Of a stretch of 64,000 nucleotides of DNA, positions 48,951 to 57,713 are shown one piece after another. This DNA comes from Loripinus fragilis (lineage: Eukaryota > Mollusca > Bivalvia > Lucinida > Lucinidae): contig OZ026518.1 of assembly GCA_964019695.1 (NCBI GenBank), forward strand, positions 110,196,508-110,260,507. The letters are read 5' to 3'. Made by a program: the position numbers and the translations under genes. Each line of letters begins with the position of its first letter. Position 1 is the first letter of the stretch. The notes under the pieces are model-generated. The model saw nothing but the letters and a program-made list of their open reading frames with translations. It did no database searches and was not told where the DNA came from.

Positions 48951-49075
48951 TGACGTCACAACGTCAGATCCAAGATGGCGGCCCCACGACTTCCGATCCA
49001 AGATGACGGCCCCCACGGCGTGAGATCCAAGATGGCGGCCCCACGAAGTCAGATACAAGATGGCGGTCCCTGTGA
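48951..49075 (+). promoter_or_regulatory. CRE followed by four CAAGATGGCGGC-type motifs
   Basis: A palindromic CRE (tgacgtca, 48951-48958) precedes four tandem ~28-bp units containing ccaagatggcggcccc (one with gatgacgg, one with atacaagatggcgg). AAGATGGCGGC is the YY1 binding consensus. No gene start was found immediately adjacent; it may belong to an unrecognised promoter or to a mobile element. Confidence 0.55.
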
Positions 49076-49189
49076 CGCGTTTGGTTACACCTCGGAGGGT
49101 GAGTCAAGGCCCTAGACCACGAGAAGGTAGCGTCACGTCCTAGAGCGCGGTGTCGTTCTTCTTCTCTATATACAAGGGATATCTACGGA

Positions 49190-49265
49190 TGAGGGGCCTC
49201 TCATTTATCGAACAAACACGGATCTGGAGGAGTCTATATTGAGTATTTACGGGAAAGTAGCGTGT
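49190..49265 (-). repeat. Duplicated fragment of capsid gene 3' end
   Basis: gaggggcctctcatttatcg with tctggaggagtctatattga is repeated at 49643-49720, where it encodes the end of the capsid relic. A partial duplication within the Polinton remnant. Confidence 0.7.
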
Positions 49266-49330
49266 TTTTTTTTTACGAAGTTCAGAACGAGATCCAGTCT
49301 TTAATGGTGTAGCGCGTTGCAGCACTTGGT

Positions 49331-49480
49331 TTATCCCGTTCCCTGGGTGGACCCTTTTTTCAGCACGGTCCTTTCACGTCTTTTGGGCGGGTTCGGCGTT
49401 TTCTTATCAGAAGATTCCATTGTTTTGCCATCCAATAGCCTCTGGTACTTCTGGTAAGGGACTAGGACTAGCTTTTCCAT
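49331..49480 (-). CDS. Small Polinton ORF, KLVLVPYxKYQRLL type
   Basis: 49-residue - strand ORF with its own ATG (49480-49478) and TAA (49333-49331), beginning MEKLVLVPYQKYQRLLDGKT and ending in a Lys/Arg/Pro-rich tail. Polinton/Maverick elements of molluscs commonly carry a protein opening with KxVLVxYxKYQxLL (recalled, not searched); its role is unknown, perhaps a virion or core protein. It appears shortened. It sits downstream of the capsid relic on the same strand, as expected in a capsid-gene cluster. Intact over this length, but the neighbours are broken, so expression is doubtful. Confidence 0.6.
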   Translation of the reverse strand: MEKLVLVPYQKYQRLLDGKTMESSDKKTPNPPKRRERTVLKKGSTQGTG

Positions 49481-49656
49481 TATTCTAGCTCCGATCTAAA
49501 ATGGGCCAATGTTATCTTTAGAAGCGTATGAATAAACTTTTGTTTACCCCCAAGGGCCTCCACCTTTCTTTCGTAATCCAGCGTCCTATCACCCAAGATG
49601 TACAGTTGGCGTCTGGAGCGTCTCAGGAGTACTTTTTCAGGTTAGGGGCCTCTCAT

Positions 49657-50429
49657 TTATCGAACGAACATGGATCTGGAGGAGTCTATATTGAGGATTT
49701 CCGGGAAGGTAGGTATAGGATCAAGGTGGCGCTTTCACGTAAGGGCTTGGCAAACTTCATTTCTAGTTGGCAGTGCCCTTGTCTCTTGATATTGAATGAG
49801 TAGTAAGGATCGATCTCCAACGCGTATAAGCAATAGCCTTTAACATAGTCATTTCGTTTAACGTTTATATCTTTCCGAAAGCAAGTCAGCATTCTGTAAC
49901 AGTCCACATACTGATCGGCTTCGTAATTGGGTCGTAAAGGCTAAGCGGGATATGTTTGTCCATCAACGTAGAAGCCCACCGAACTGCAATCGTAATCTCG
50001 AAAGTAGTAAGGACTTTTCTTGTAGTCTTCCATCTAGGAGGCACTAGCCACTAGTCCTACGATCAGTTGACAGGGAATCAAAACTTGAAAGATATCATCG
50101 GCGCTGAAACTGTATTGTCCAGATGGGATTGACGGTGTCTTGATTTCCGAACGTAAATATGGATAGATGGGTGGCTGTATTTTTAACTTTTTTTTGTTCG
50201 ACACTAAAAGGCCTTAGTCTAATCGTTGTACACACAGTTTGAAAGAAGCGTCTACAATTTGGACCTTTTCGGCGGGTGACAAAGTGTCTGACATGAGTCT
50301 AAACGCGTCAAGACTAGGCCACAGCTTGATACCGATACCAACGACATTTAATAGCAACCTGGGTTGTTGAAATACGTCGATGAGCAAAGGTCCAATCTCT
50401 ATGTTTCTAAGTAACTCGATCAGTGAACC
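49657..50429 (-). pseudogene. Polinton/Maverick major capsid protein relic (double jelly-roll type)
   Basis: Three frames of the - strand give consecutive pieces of the Polinton major capsid family (double jelly-roll, annotated in mollusc genomes as F54H12.2-like). In order: IDVFQQPRLLLNVVGIGIKL and WPSLDAFRLMSDT; VDASFKLCVQRL; PPIYPYLRSEIKTPSIPSGQ with YSFSADDIFQ; then DCYRMLTCFRKDINVKRNDY, VKGYCLYALEIDPYYSFNIK and GHCQLEMKFAKPL; stop at 49657. Frameshifts lie near 50200, 49990 and 49700. The N-terminal part of the protein is missing, replaced by the minor capsid segment just upstream. Dead copy. Confidence 0.75.
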
Positions 50430-50645
50430 TCATACGTAGGACTCTTCCACTATGTCAGAACACAGATATAATCGGGAACTTCTTGGTTTAAAATTGCAGT
50501 CGAGAGTTATATCGATTAATCCGCACATCCACTTTCCTTCCAGTATGTAGCGTTTAGGAAATTGAATCCAAAACTCGGACGGAGAGTTCTTCTTACGTAT
50601 GCCGGAAGAATCTCTGCTATTCAGGTACAGATAAAAGTCATTCAT
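50430..50645 (-). pseudogene. Polinton minor capsid (penton-like) protein, N-terminal fragment
   Basis: 71-codon ORF starting MNDFYLYLNSRDSSG, with a FPKRYILEGKWMCGLIDITL segment and LYLCSDIVEESYV before a stop. Polinton penton/minor capsid proteins begin MxDFYxxLxSN..., have a 'W.VGLxEI' strand and an LYxYSDIVxxxYVG strand (family knowledge). Immediately after the stop another frame continues GSLIELLRNIEIG and then enters the major capsid sequence. The two capsid genes therefore look fused by an internal deletion. Confidence 0.7.
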
Positions 50646-50768
50646 CTTTAACTCGCTACATCCCCTTACATTTGTAATATGTCGCCTACAATGGTTTTAA
50701 TAAGATAAATCGTTTTAAGCATCACTGGAATTAGCGAATGATGACGATTTAGAAAACGTTTCTTCCGT

Positions 50769-51002
50769 TCAAAACTTATTCGTCAATGACAAGGTCTCTA
50801 GTATGCCCTTTGACCTTTTCAAGAAAGTTGAGTCTCTTCTTAAAGGATTAATGCGTCCACTCAATAGACTTGTTGCAACAATGGAAATCGCTCTTAGTTG
50901 ATGTCGAGTGATATTGCATAACATGCTTTTTCGACCTGTTAGAGACTTTTCTCTCAGAGTTACCAAATAGTTGATTAAGGGGTACACCTGTGACCGCTCC
51001 AT
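50769..51002 (-). CDS. Small conserved Polinton ORF, function unknown (probable relic)
   Basis: From ATG at 51002: MERSQVYPLINYLVTLREKS, then CNITRHQLRAISIVATSLLS and a RRDSTFLKRSKGILETL segment, stop at 50769. Helical pattern 'QLRAI..VA.NLL.G.I.L......LKR.K..L..L' resembles a small protein recurring beside capsid genes in Polinton-like elements (recalled). Downstream the other frames look like continuation, so the end is probably frameshifted. An in-frame upstream extension to 51131 overlaps a tRNA-like sequence and is not favoured. Confidence 0.45.
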   Translation of the reverse strand: MERSQVYPLINYLVTLREKSLTGRKSMLCNITRHQLRAISIVATSLLSGRINPLRRDSTFLKRSKGILETLSLTNKF

Positions 51003-51061
51003 ATTGCTGCCTTTTTCCCAATACTCATTCTTACCTCTTACTGTTATAGAATACAAAATCA

Positions 51062-51290
51062 AAAATAGTCTGTCGCAATGGGTATTCGAACCACTGACCC
51101 TCTGATTAACGGTCAGATGCTCATTGGGCAAGCCATCCTTTTAAATTGAAACTATTATGGATATCAACCTGCTAGGCAATCCATCCTTTTAAAATGACAC
51201 TTTTGTTGAAAAACAGTCTGCCGAGCAAGCCTTTCCTTTTAAATCGAAACTTTTATAATACAAATGCGAGCCATCCTTTTAAAATGACGT
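51062..51290 (-). repeat. tRNA-Asn-like sequence with tandem ~50-bp head repeats
   Basis: On the - strand, ggatggcttgcccaatgagc, then tctgaccgttaatcaga (a 5-bp anticodon stem with loop ccgttaa, anticodon GTT) and gtggttcgaatacc resemble a tRNA-Asn. But the D-loop is short, position 33 is C and the T stem pairs badly, so it is not a working tRNA. Three more copies of 'aaaaggatgg(c)ttgc' follow toward 51290 at ~50-bp steps. Confidence 0.5.
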
Positions 51291-51299
51291 TCTGATACA

Positions 51300-51662
51300 T
51301 AAGTGCGCCCTTTTGGTTTATTGAGGTTAATAATTGATATATGGTCTTTTGGACCATGAATTTTAATTCCTGCGATTTCGAAATTTTGGTTATTATTTTG
51401 AAGTTTTAAATCAGAGAAATCGATGCCATATCTTACAAAAATGACTACCTCACCACCATGCTGGGCTTTGGGTCTGCGGTAGGCTGCTGCGTGGGTGTAT
51501 CGGGTATTTTTAGTTCTTCCTGTCCCTTATGGTTCCACGTTTCTTGAATGTACAGAATTGCAGGAATCTTATCAAAAGATTCCAAGAATTTCTGGATTCC
51601 GCGACTTTTGCCCAATTTTAATGTGGAGAGAGGCTGTGGGCGTTCCACTGCACTATGGTCAT
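51300..51662 (-). pseudogene. LINE ORF2 5' fragment (endonuclease domain)
   Basis: From ATG at 51662: MTIVQWNAHSL, then in a second frame FLESFDKIPAILYIQETWNH (51600-51530), and in a third YRRPKAQHGGEVVIFVRYGI with FEIAGIKI and ISIINLN (51490-51310). These are the N, ETW and GG-x-V-x-I-F blocks of the AP-like endonuclease of non-LTR retrotransposons. Two frameshifts. The reverse transcriptase is missing: sequence identity ends near 51300 where the tRNA-like repeats begin. Confidence 0.75.
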
Positions 51663-51712
51663 TTCCTTGTGCAGTGGATTACTATGATTGAAATTAATTC
51701 CCTGAATTTTTT

Positions 51713-52181
51713 TTAATTAATCGCTATCTCGGAGGGAAATATACTTTTTCCCTTTTTACTGTCCTTATTAAATTTATCTAGTCTTAATTTGGTCTCACAA
51801 ATATGTTGCCTCATTCTGGCATCTGGTGTTCGCTGCCTGTATAGCTTGAGCCTTGGTTTTGGGCCTAAATTTGCCGTTTTTTCCGTTTTTTTATTGTTTA
51901 CGGAAACTGCTAAGCCGGCTTCGGTTTTTTCCGTAATTTCTGAATTTTCGGTGGTTGTAAGATTCATCATGTTTGAGGCATCCGTCTGGCTAGTTATTTT
52001 GAGTTCCTGAGCCTCCATCAGGATCCTGCGTTGAAACTACTGAGTTTTTGTTAAAATTAACGTCTGCTGGCGGATCCAGATGCGCAGACTCGCCTGAGTA
52101 ATCGATAACCTTTAGTATTTCACGTTTGATCTCTGCCAAATTTTCCTCGTCATTCAGACAACTTATCTGATGCTGGAACAA
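51713..52181 (-). pseudogene. LINE ORF1 fragment
   Basis: Two overlapping - strand frames, 52181-51990 (MFQHQISCLNDEENLAEIKR...) and 52018-51713 (MEAQELKITSQTDASNMMNL... ending DKFNKDSKKGKSIFPSEIAI). They lie directly upstream of the ORF2 start, as ORF1 would. I recognise no specific domain; assignment is by position. The frame change at ~52000 is a probable frameshift. Confidence 0.45.
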
Positions 52182-52462
52182 TGACAGGACTGATTATTAA
52201 TAATGCCATTTTAATTATGGGAATAAAGAGCTACTTACGATACCTTTGATTTTATACGCATCAATATAATTAACTGCTGTTTCTTTGATCCATTCATAGT
52301 TATCGATTTTACAATTCAGGAGTATTTTTAAAATAACAGGCTGACAGGCCCACGGAAAACCCACCTTTTCAATGCTGTTCAACATCGAATTTACTGATCA
52401 AAAAAACTCATGCACAAAGTACGGATATAGATGAAGTGACTGATCCATCCATCCATCCACCC

Positions 52463-52870
52463 ATCTTACCAACTTTAGCATGAAATATGTCATGATGTGC
52501 TAGGTCTACACTGATGTAGGTGGTATAAAATAGTTATACCATCCAGAAGCCAGCTGATTTGGATCTAAGCGATAGACATTAAACAGATAAAAAAATACAA
52601 TGATCTTTATCCTCATCTTACAAACTTTAGCATGAAATATGTCATGATGTGCTAGGTCTACACTGATGTAGGTGGTATAAAATAGTTATACCATCCAGAA
52701 GCCAGCTGATCTGGATCTAAGCGACAGATTAGACATTTAACAGTTAAAAAATTATAATGATCTGTATCCCCATCTTACCAACTTTAGCATGAAATATCTC
52801 ATGATGTGCTAGGTATACACTGATGTAGGTGGCATGAAATAGTTATACCATGTTTGTCCTCCTGTACGTA
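52463..52870 (+). repeat. ~152-157-bp tandem repeat, 2.6 copies
   Basis: Units start at 52463, 52615 and 52772 with atcttaccaactttagcatg, then aaatatgtcatgatgtgcta. Copies 1 and 2 are nearly identical; copy 3 is cut short. A ccatccatccatccacccat microsatellite precedes it. Confidence 0.85.
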
Positions 52871-52989
52871 AGATACGTGTTTAACATTTATGAGCATGAT
52901 AAATACAACATCTGAAAGCAAAAAAAAGTATGTATTTTTCAGTATTTTTTATGAGTAGTTGAAATTTCATGCTTAGTTGAGTTGACGAA

Positions 52990-55900
52990 CTTTCAAAGAA
53001 ACATCTCCTGATAAGCCTTGCAGCTGGGCAGTGTGCCGCTAACTAGCACTGATTATGAAACAGGCAATATAATAGATATATATGGATTTTTCTGTGGGAT
53101 AATCATTTAGATAGTTGGGGGTCCCTCTTTAAATTTATCTGGGGTCAAATATAATTAACTTTCATAGAGTCTTCGCTGAAAGAATGTTAGATCAAAGACA
53201 ATAGCACAAAGTACGGACGTAGATGTAGGACCCCTATAACTTACCGTTAAATTGGTAATTTTAATTAGTAAAGTTTAAAGGATTATTAATCGCTGTACGC
53301 TTCTATCTTTGGAACTCGGGATCTGTTCAATATTAGCTTTTCTAGAGAGTTATATCTTTTGTTGCCGATTTTCATTCGAAAGTTGAACTTTTACTGAGTT
53401 AATGGTGTTTTTGCGAACTGGGAAGCTCCCGTATCACTTTTTAACGGTTATTCGGTCATTTCAGGAACAGTAACTCTTATTTAATTGGTTTCTATGAATG
53501 GACACTGCATACCAGCGTGATGCGCGTATGAATATCGCTGTTAATCAGGTCAACCACGCCTCGTAGTGTATTCCAATGAATTGGAATAAGCCATTTCATG
53601 ATATAACCTGCCGTTCAGAGTTTTAAACGACTACTCTGTTTAATACAGGGGCTATAGTTAGTTCTCAGAAATTTGATGTCGCAAGTTGAGCTATCATACC
53701 TTACATGTATAACCAACAGCAGTGTGCGTGTGCTGGTCATTGCATAAGGATTTATCTCAGTCACGCATACATGTCATAAACTGAATGACCTGGCGCTTAC
53801 ACATCGTTCCTTGATTAGATTTCTTGTAAATGTTATAGTATTTGGGCCAGCTCATTTAATTTATCACACCCTTTAAACATGAAAGCGCAGCCATCCACTA
53901 TATTTTGGTCTCTGTATTCTTCCTGCGTGTACGCTGTTCATATAAACATAAATGCGGCAGATACCGTAATGCATTTAACATGGGTGAAGTAATCATGCAT
54001 GCACAGCCATCAAGTGGGTCTATTCACCTAATTTTCGGCCCATATGTTCGTCCAAATGGTGCCTGCTTAAGTCGTCTGCTGCACATAGTTGATAACTTTA
54101 TTTGCTTATGTTAGTACAGAGGCAAACTCCAAGTGTTCAAGTGTTTAATAGAGTCGGATCTGGAATGCTCTCTTTTCAGTACATATTTTTGTCCACAAAC
54201 ATTATTTGCCCGCTGTTGTTAGTTATTTCCCTGTAAGTGTTCTTGCTAGTATGCACGCATGTGCAGTCTGTTCTTGAGCTTTCAGTCCTCGGCCTGGAAA
54301 GTGTTTAATGCAGACGGATCTTTGGAAATTTATATAAATAATAAATAAATAAAAGAAAGTCAGCACCTATTTGTGCATACAATAATTATTTCAGAAAAGA
54401 GCCCAGTTTTGTTTGGTTATTTTGTACTAGTGAACGCTCTTGCGAGAATGCGCGCATGTACGGTTTCGTGGAAAAATCAATGCAGTCGGAACTTTGGCAA
54501 GTTTATAAAACAATCAGATCCTATCAGAATTTGCCAAAACGACTCACCCTAAAACCAGGCTGAAAACGACCCAGTTAAAACTACCCACGGCCAGAAACCT
54601 ATGTTTAATGAATGTGCTACATCCGCTTTCCAGCGTCAAGGCAGTGACCGATATATAGGTCACTGGTCATAGCTACCACGTCGTGCAACAGAACCCATAT
54701 CGGCCTCTTTGATCTTAAACATTGCTATCAGCGAGCCTCTGCTGATAACATAAGCAGAAAGTTTGGTCCCAGATCTGGTCCGACAAAGAGTTTAAATTGA
54801 TCAAACCTGGCGGTTTTCCTGACTTCTTTTATCATACATTTGAATCTACATGTAAAAACAATGGCACCGATCGGACTGCGCGGGCGCTCAGGGTGGTCCC
54901 TGCTTTTAACAAATTTAAACATTATATAGGCGTCTGGTAAATAAAGCAAATTTCGATAATCTCAAGGTCTATTCTGTTTTCAAATACAGAGCCAAAAACC
55001 ATGCTCTATAAGTTCCTTACATGTGTACATGAGCAGTTAAAGGCCTCAACTTAAACGGTAAGATTTGCCTTATGCGATTCTGTCTTATAAGACTCCTTCT
55101 TTGAATAAATACCTGGAGATAGTTTCACCACGGAGGGAGGTTTCATTGTTGTTTATGTAAAAATGATTGATTGATTGAGTGAATAATTGATTGATTGTGT
55201 TTGTGTACATCATTCGGTTTGTTGATACATGTACTCACATGTAGCTTGTAAAGTAATGAAAGAACGAACTCTTTATCTGCTAAAGCCAAGTTCAATGATA
55301 TGGCACTTAATGCCATATCTTTTCTTGTTAAAAGTTCTTATAATTTTACGCATGCTCTAAGCTAACAGTCTATGTATGGTATGTCACAAAGTTTATCTCT
55401 ACTGAAAACGCATGTGTCCGTCTCTTCTGGTTTTGGTCAGTATGGAAGCATGTGCATGGTATTGACTCAGTGACAACAGGGGTCATTGAGTTCATTATCG
55501 TAAAACGACAACATTACGGTACATGGTGCGAAACAGGTGAATTACCTGAGTTTTGCTCTACATTCAAAAACAATACGATATCACTATGATTTATGCAGGT
55601 GGGGACTTGACACAAATGGTTTGGACCCGGGTCAAACCCGAGAGACATCGGGCTGATCTAGATCCAAAACGTTTGGCATCGGCTTAAAGTTGGATCCACG
55701 CAGGCTGATCAGCACCTTTGCTGTTCGCTTATTGCAAAGCAAATGCATAACATCTAATCTTGCTTCATGCAAATTTTCATTTTAGATAGTCTCTGAAGCT
55801 GAACAGATTAGTTTGAGTCTTAGTCAGTTAGGTACCCAAACTCACAGGACAAATTTTCTCGTGGGATGGCCTTATACATCCATAATTTGTGTTTGCTAGC

Positions 55901-57000
55901 AGCGATGATTCTAGCTAGCCTGCGCATGAGTGGAAGTTGTGTAGAAATGATGGAATTTAATGGGTCTATTAATGGAGGTATTTACTTGGGGTTCTGTTCA
56001 ATAAGTTTCCCACATTTATCGCATATGCTTAGTCATTATGCGCACTTTTCTAGCAGCATACTACTACGTCTATTTGGTCACATGACCACTCCAATGGAAT
56101 AAACCTTGGACCCCTTCTACTTGTTTTAGCTTTGTCTACTAGTGTCGTCTGCTGATAATCTTTTGCTCACCTAGGGTGTACTGACATGGGTTTGCAGCAA
56201 AATTTGCTTCACTCTGAAACTACACTTATCAAATTAATACACTTTAAATGCATGCATAAAATATATGTTTTGTATATTATGTATTGTTGTGACGATGAGC
56301 TTGTAATGCTTAAGTCCAAATAAAATTTCTGTTCTGTTCTGTTCTGTTTGTTAATGTATCTAGCGCGTGCGATCAGCAAAAGCTCAGACCAGCCTGCGCA
56401 GTCTGATCAGAGCCTTGCTAGTCGCTTACGTATTATATGAGTGTTAGACTGAATATCATTTGGATTGTCTAAGCTGAAAAGCAGGCTGCACAGGCTTTTC
56501 TGAGTCTACACTTGTCAAAACACCACGTGTCACGGCTCAATGATATTCCTGGCAGCATTTTTGTGCTAGCAGCAATTTTTTGATAGCTAAGGGGAAAGTA
56601 CTCATATTTCAATAAGGAAAGTAGCGGTAGTAAATAAAGATGCCTGATTGTTTAAACCTTTTAATAGCTAATGGGAAAGTACTCCTATTTCAATATGAAA
56701 AGAAGCGATAGTGAATTAACACCCTTGATTTGATTACTTCGTACCAATAATTGCGCACCAATCAAAAGCGGGTATCCATTTCTAATAGAGTTGGAACTAT
56801 ATTTTCTTATTAAAAAAAACAATTAGTCTCACTTTACGTAGAAACGTTGTAGCGTTAATAGCCCAAGCTACACCATGCTAATTATTTCAAATCATATAAA
56901 TAAACATTTAGATATAAATAACCAAGACGCTTCAATATTTGTCAGTAAAGAGATTATGTATCAGTGAGTGGAAGAATCTCTCATAGAACCTTATACCCTG
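52990..57000. other. No gene recognised
   Basis: Contains an imperfect hairpin (attccaatgaattggaat, 53569-53586), a family A MITE at 56371-56545, and a 3'-end-like sequence ending aaataaaattt with (tctgt)n at 56315-56350, typical of a non-LTR element tail. ORFs in this span are short and unsupported. Confidence 0.45.
56371..56545. repeat. Palindromic MITE family A copy
   Basis: gcgatcagcaaaagctcaga start, internal gcctgcgcagtctgatcaga, ending cacgtgtcacggctcaatg. Confidence 0.65.
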
Positions 57001-57019
57001 ACGAAATGTGGACAGCGAT

Positions 57020-57160
57020 ATAAAGTGACAAAGTCATTCAACATGCCCATAGGACTTCTGTGTGGTGTCTTCTGTGAGTTTGTCACTTTCCCATTGGTAT
57101 CCTGGGTCAGGTGTGGTACTTGATTGTATCGATTCCTGATCTTTGCAACCTTACTTACAT
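57020..57160 (-). repeat. Dispersed repeat family D fragment, inverted
   Basis: tttcccattggtatcctggg and gtacttgattgtatcgattc are the complements of the family D body at 7455-7520. Confidence 0.75.
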
Positions 57161-57439
57161 TCCTAACAAACAGGAGATTAAGCTTGTGTTTAAGCGAACG
57201 AAACATGTCACTTTTGTGATAACGGCCTACCCCATCTAAAAGACTGTTTATTGGTGGTATGGAATTGATGATGTAATAATTACAAATTAAACGTTAATCT
57301 ACTACTTCACATGTAAGTGTAGTAGTATGTAGGATGCCATGGATTCAATGATGACCCCAAAAGTTCGAAAAAGAGCTTATGTATTTCGAAAACAGAGACA
57401 ACACTAGTACTTATCATAGGCCTTTATAATGATGTTACT

Positions 57440-57660
57440 AAAAATTGAATACGGTACTGTTATTAAACGGACCAACCAAAAGATGGTACTGTTACTAAAC
57501 GGACCAATCAAAATACAGCACTGTTACTAAAATAGAATACGGTACTGTTATTAAACGGACCAATCAAAAGACAGCACTGTTACTAAAAATAGAAAGTGAC
57601 ACTGTTACTAAAAAACGGACCAATCAGAAGAGACCTTGAAGAGAGCAAAGTATATAAGAA
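57440..57660 (+). promoter_or_regulatory. Tandem CCAAT-box array and TATA box upstream of Polinton polymerase
   Basis: Four diverged tandem units 'ggtactgttactaaacggac' each end in a CCAAT-type box: ccaacca at ~57472, ccaatca at ~57504, 57560 and 57620. A TATA box tatataagaa follows at 57651-57660, 54 bases before the polymerase ATG at 57714. gaCCAATCA is the NF-Y consensus. The arrangement fits a compact RNA polymerase II promoter for the viral-type gene; inference from motifs only. Confidence 0.65.
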
Positions 57661-57713
57661 GGAGTGAGAAGAGATTTTCTTATTCTTAACATAGAATTTC
57701 AACAATCGACATC

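Noticed and set aside
49528..49803. 91-codon + strand ORF
   Set aside because: It is antisense to the capsid relic, whose - strand frames match a known family.
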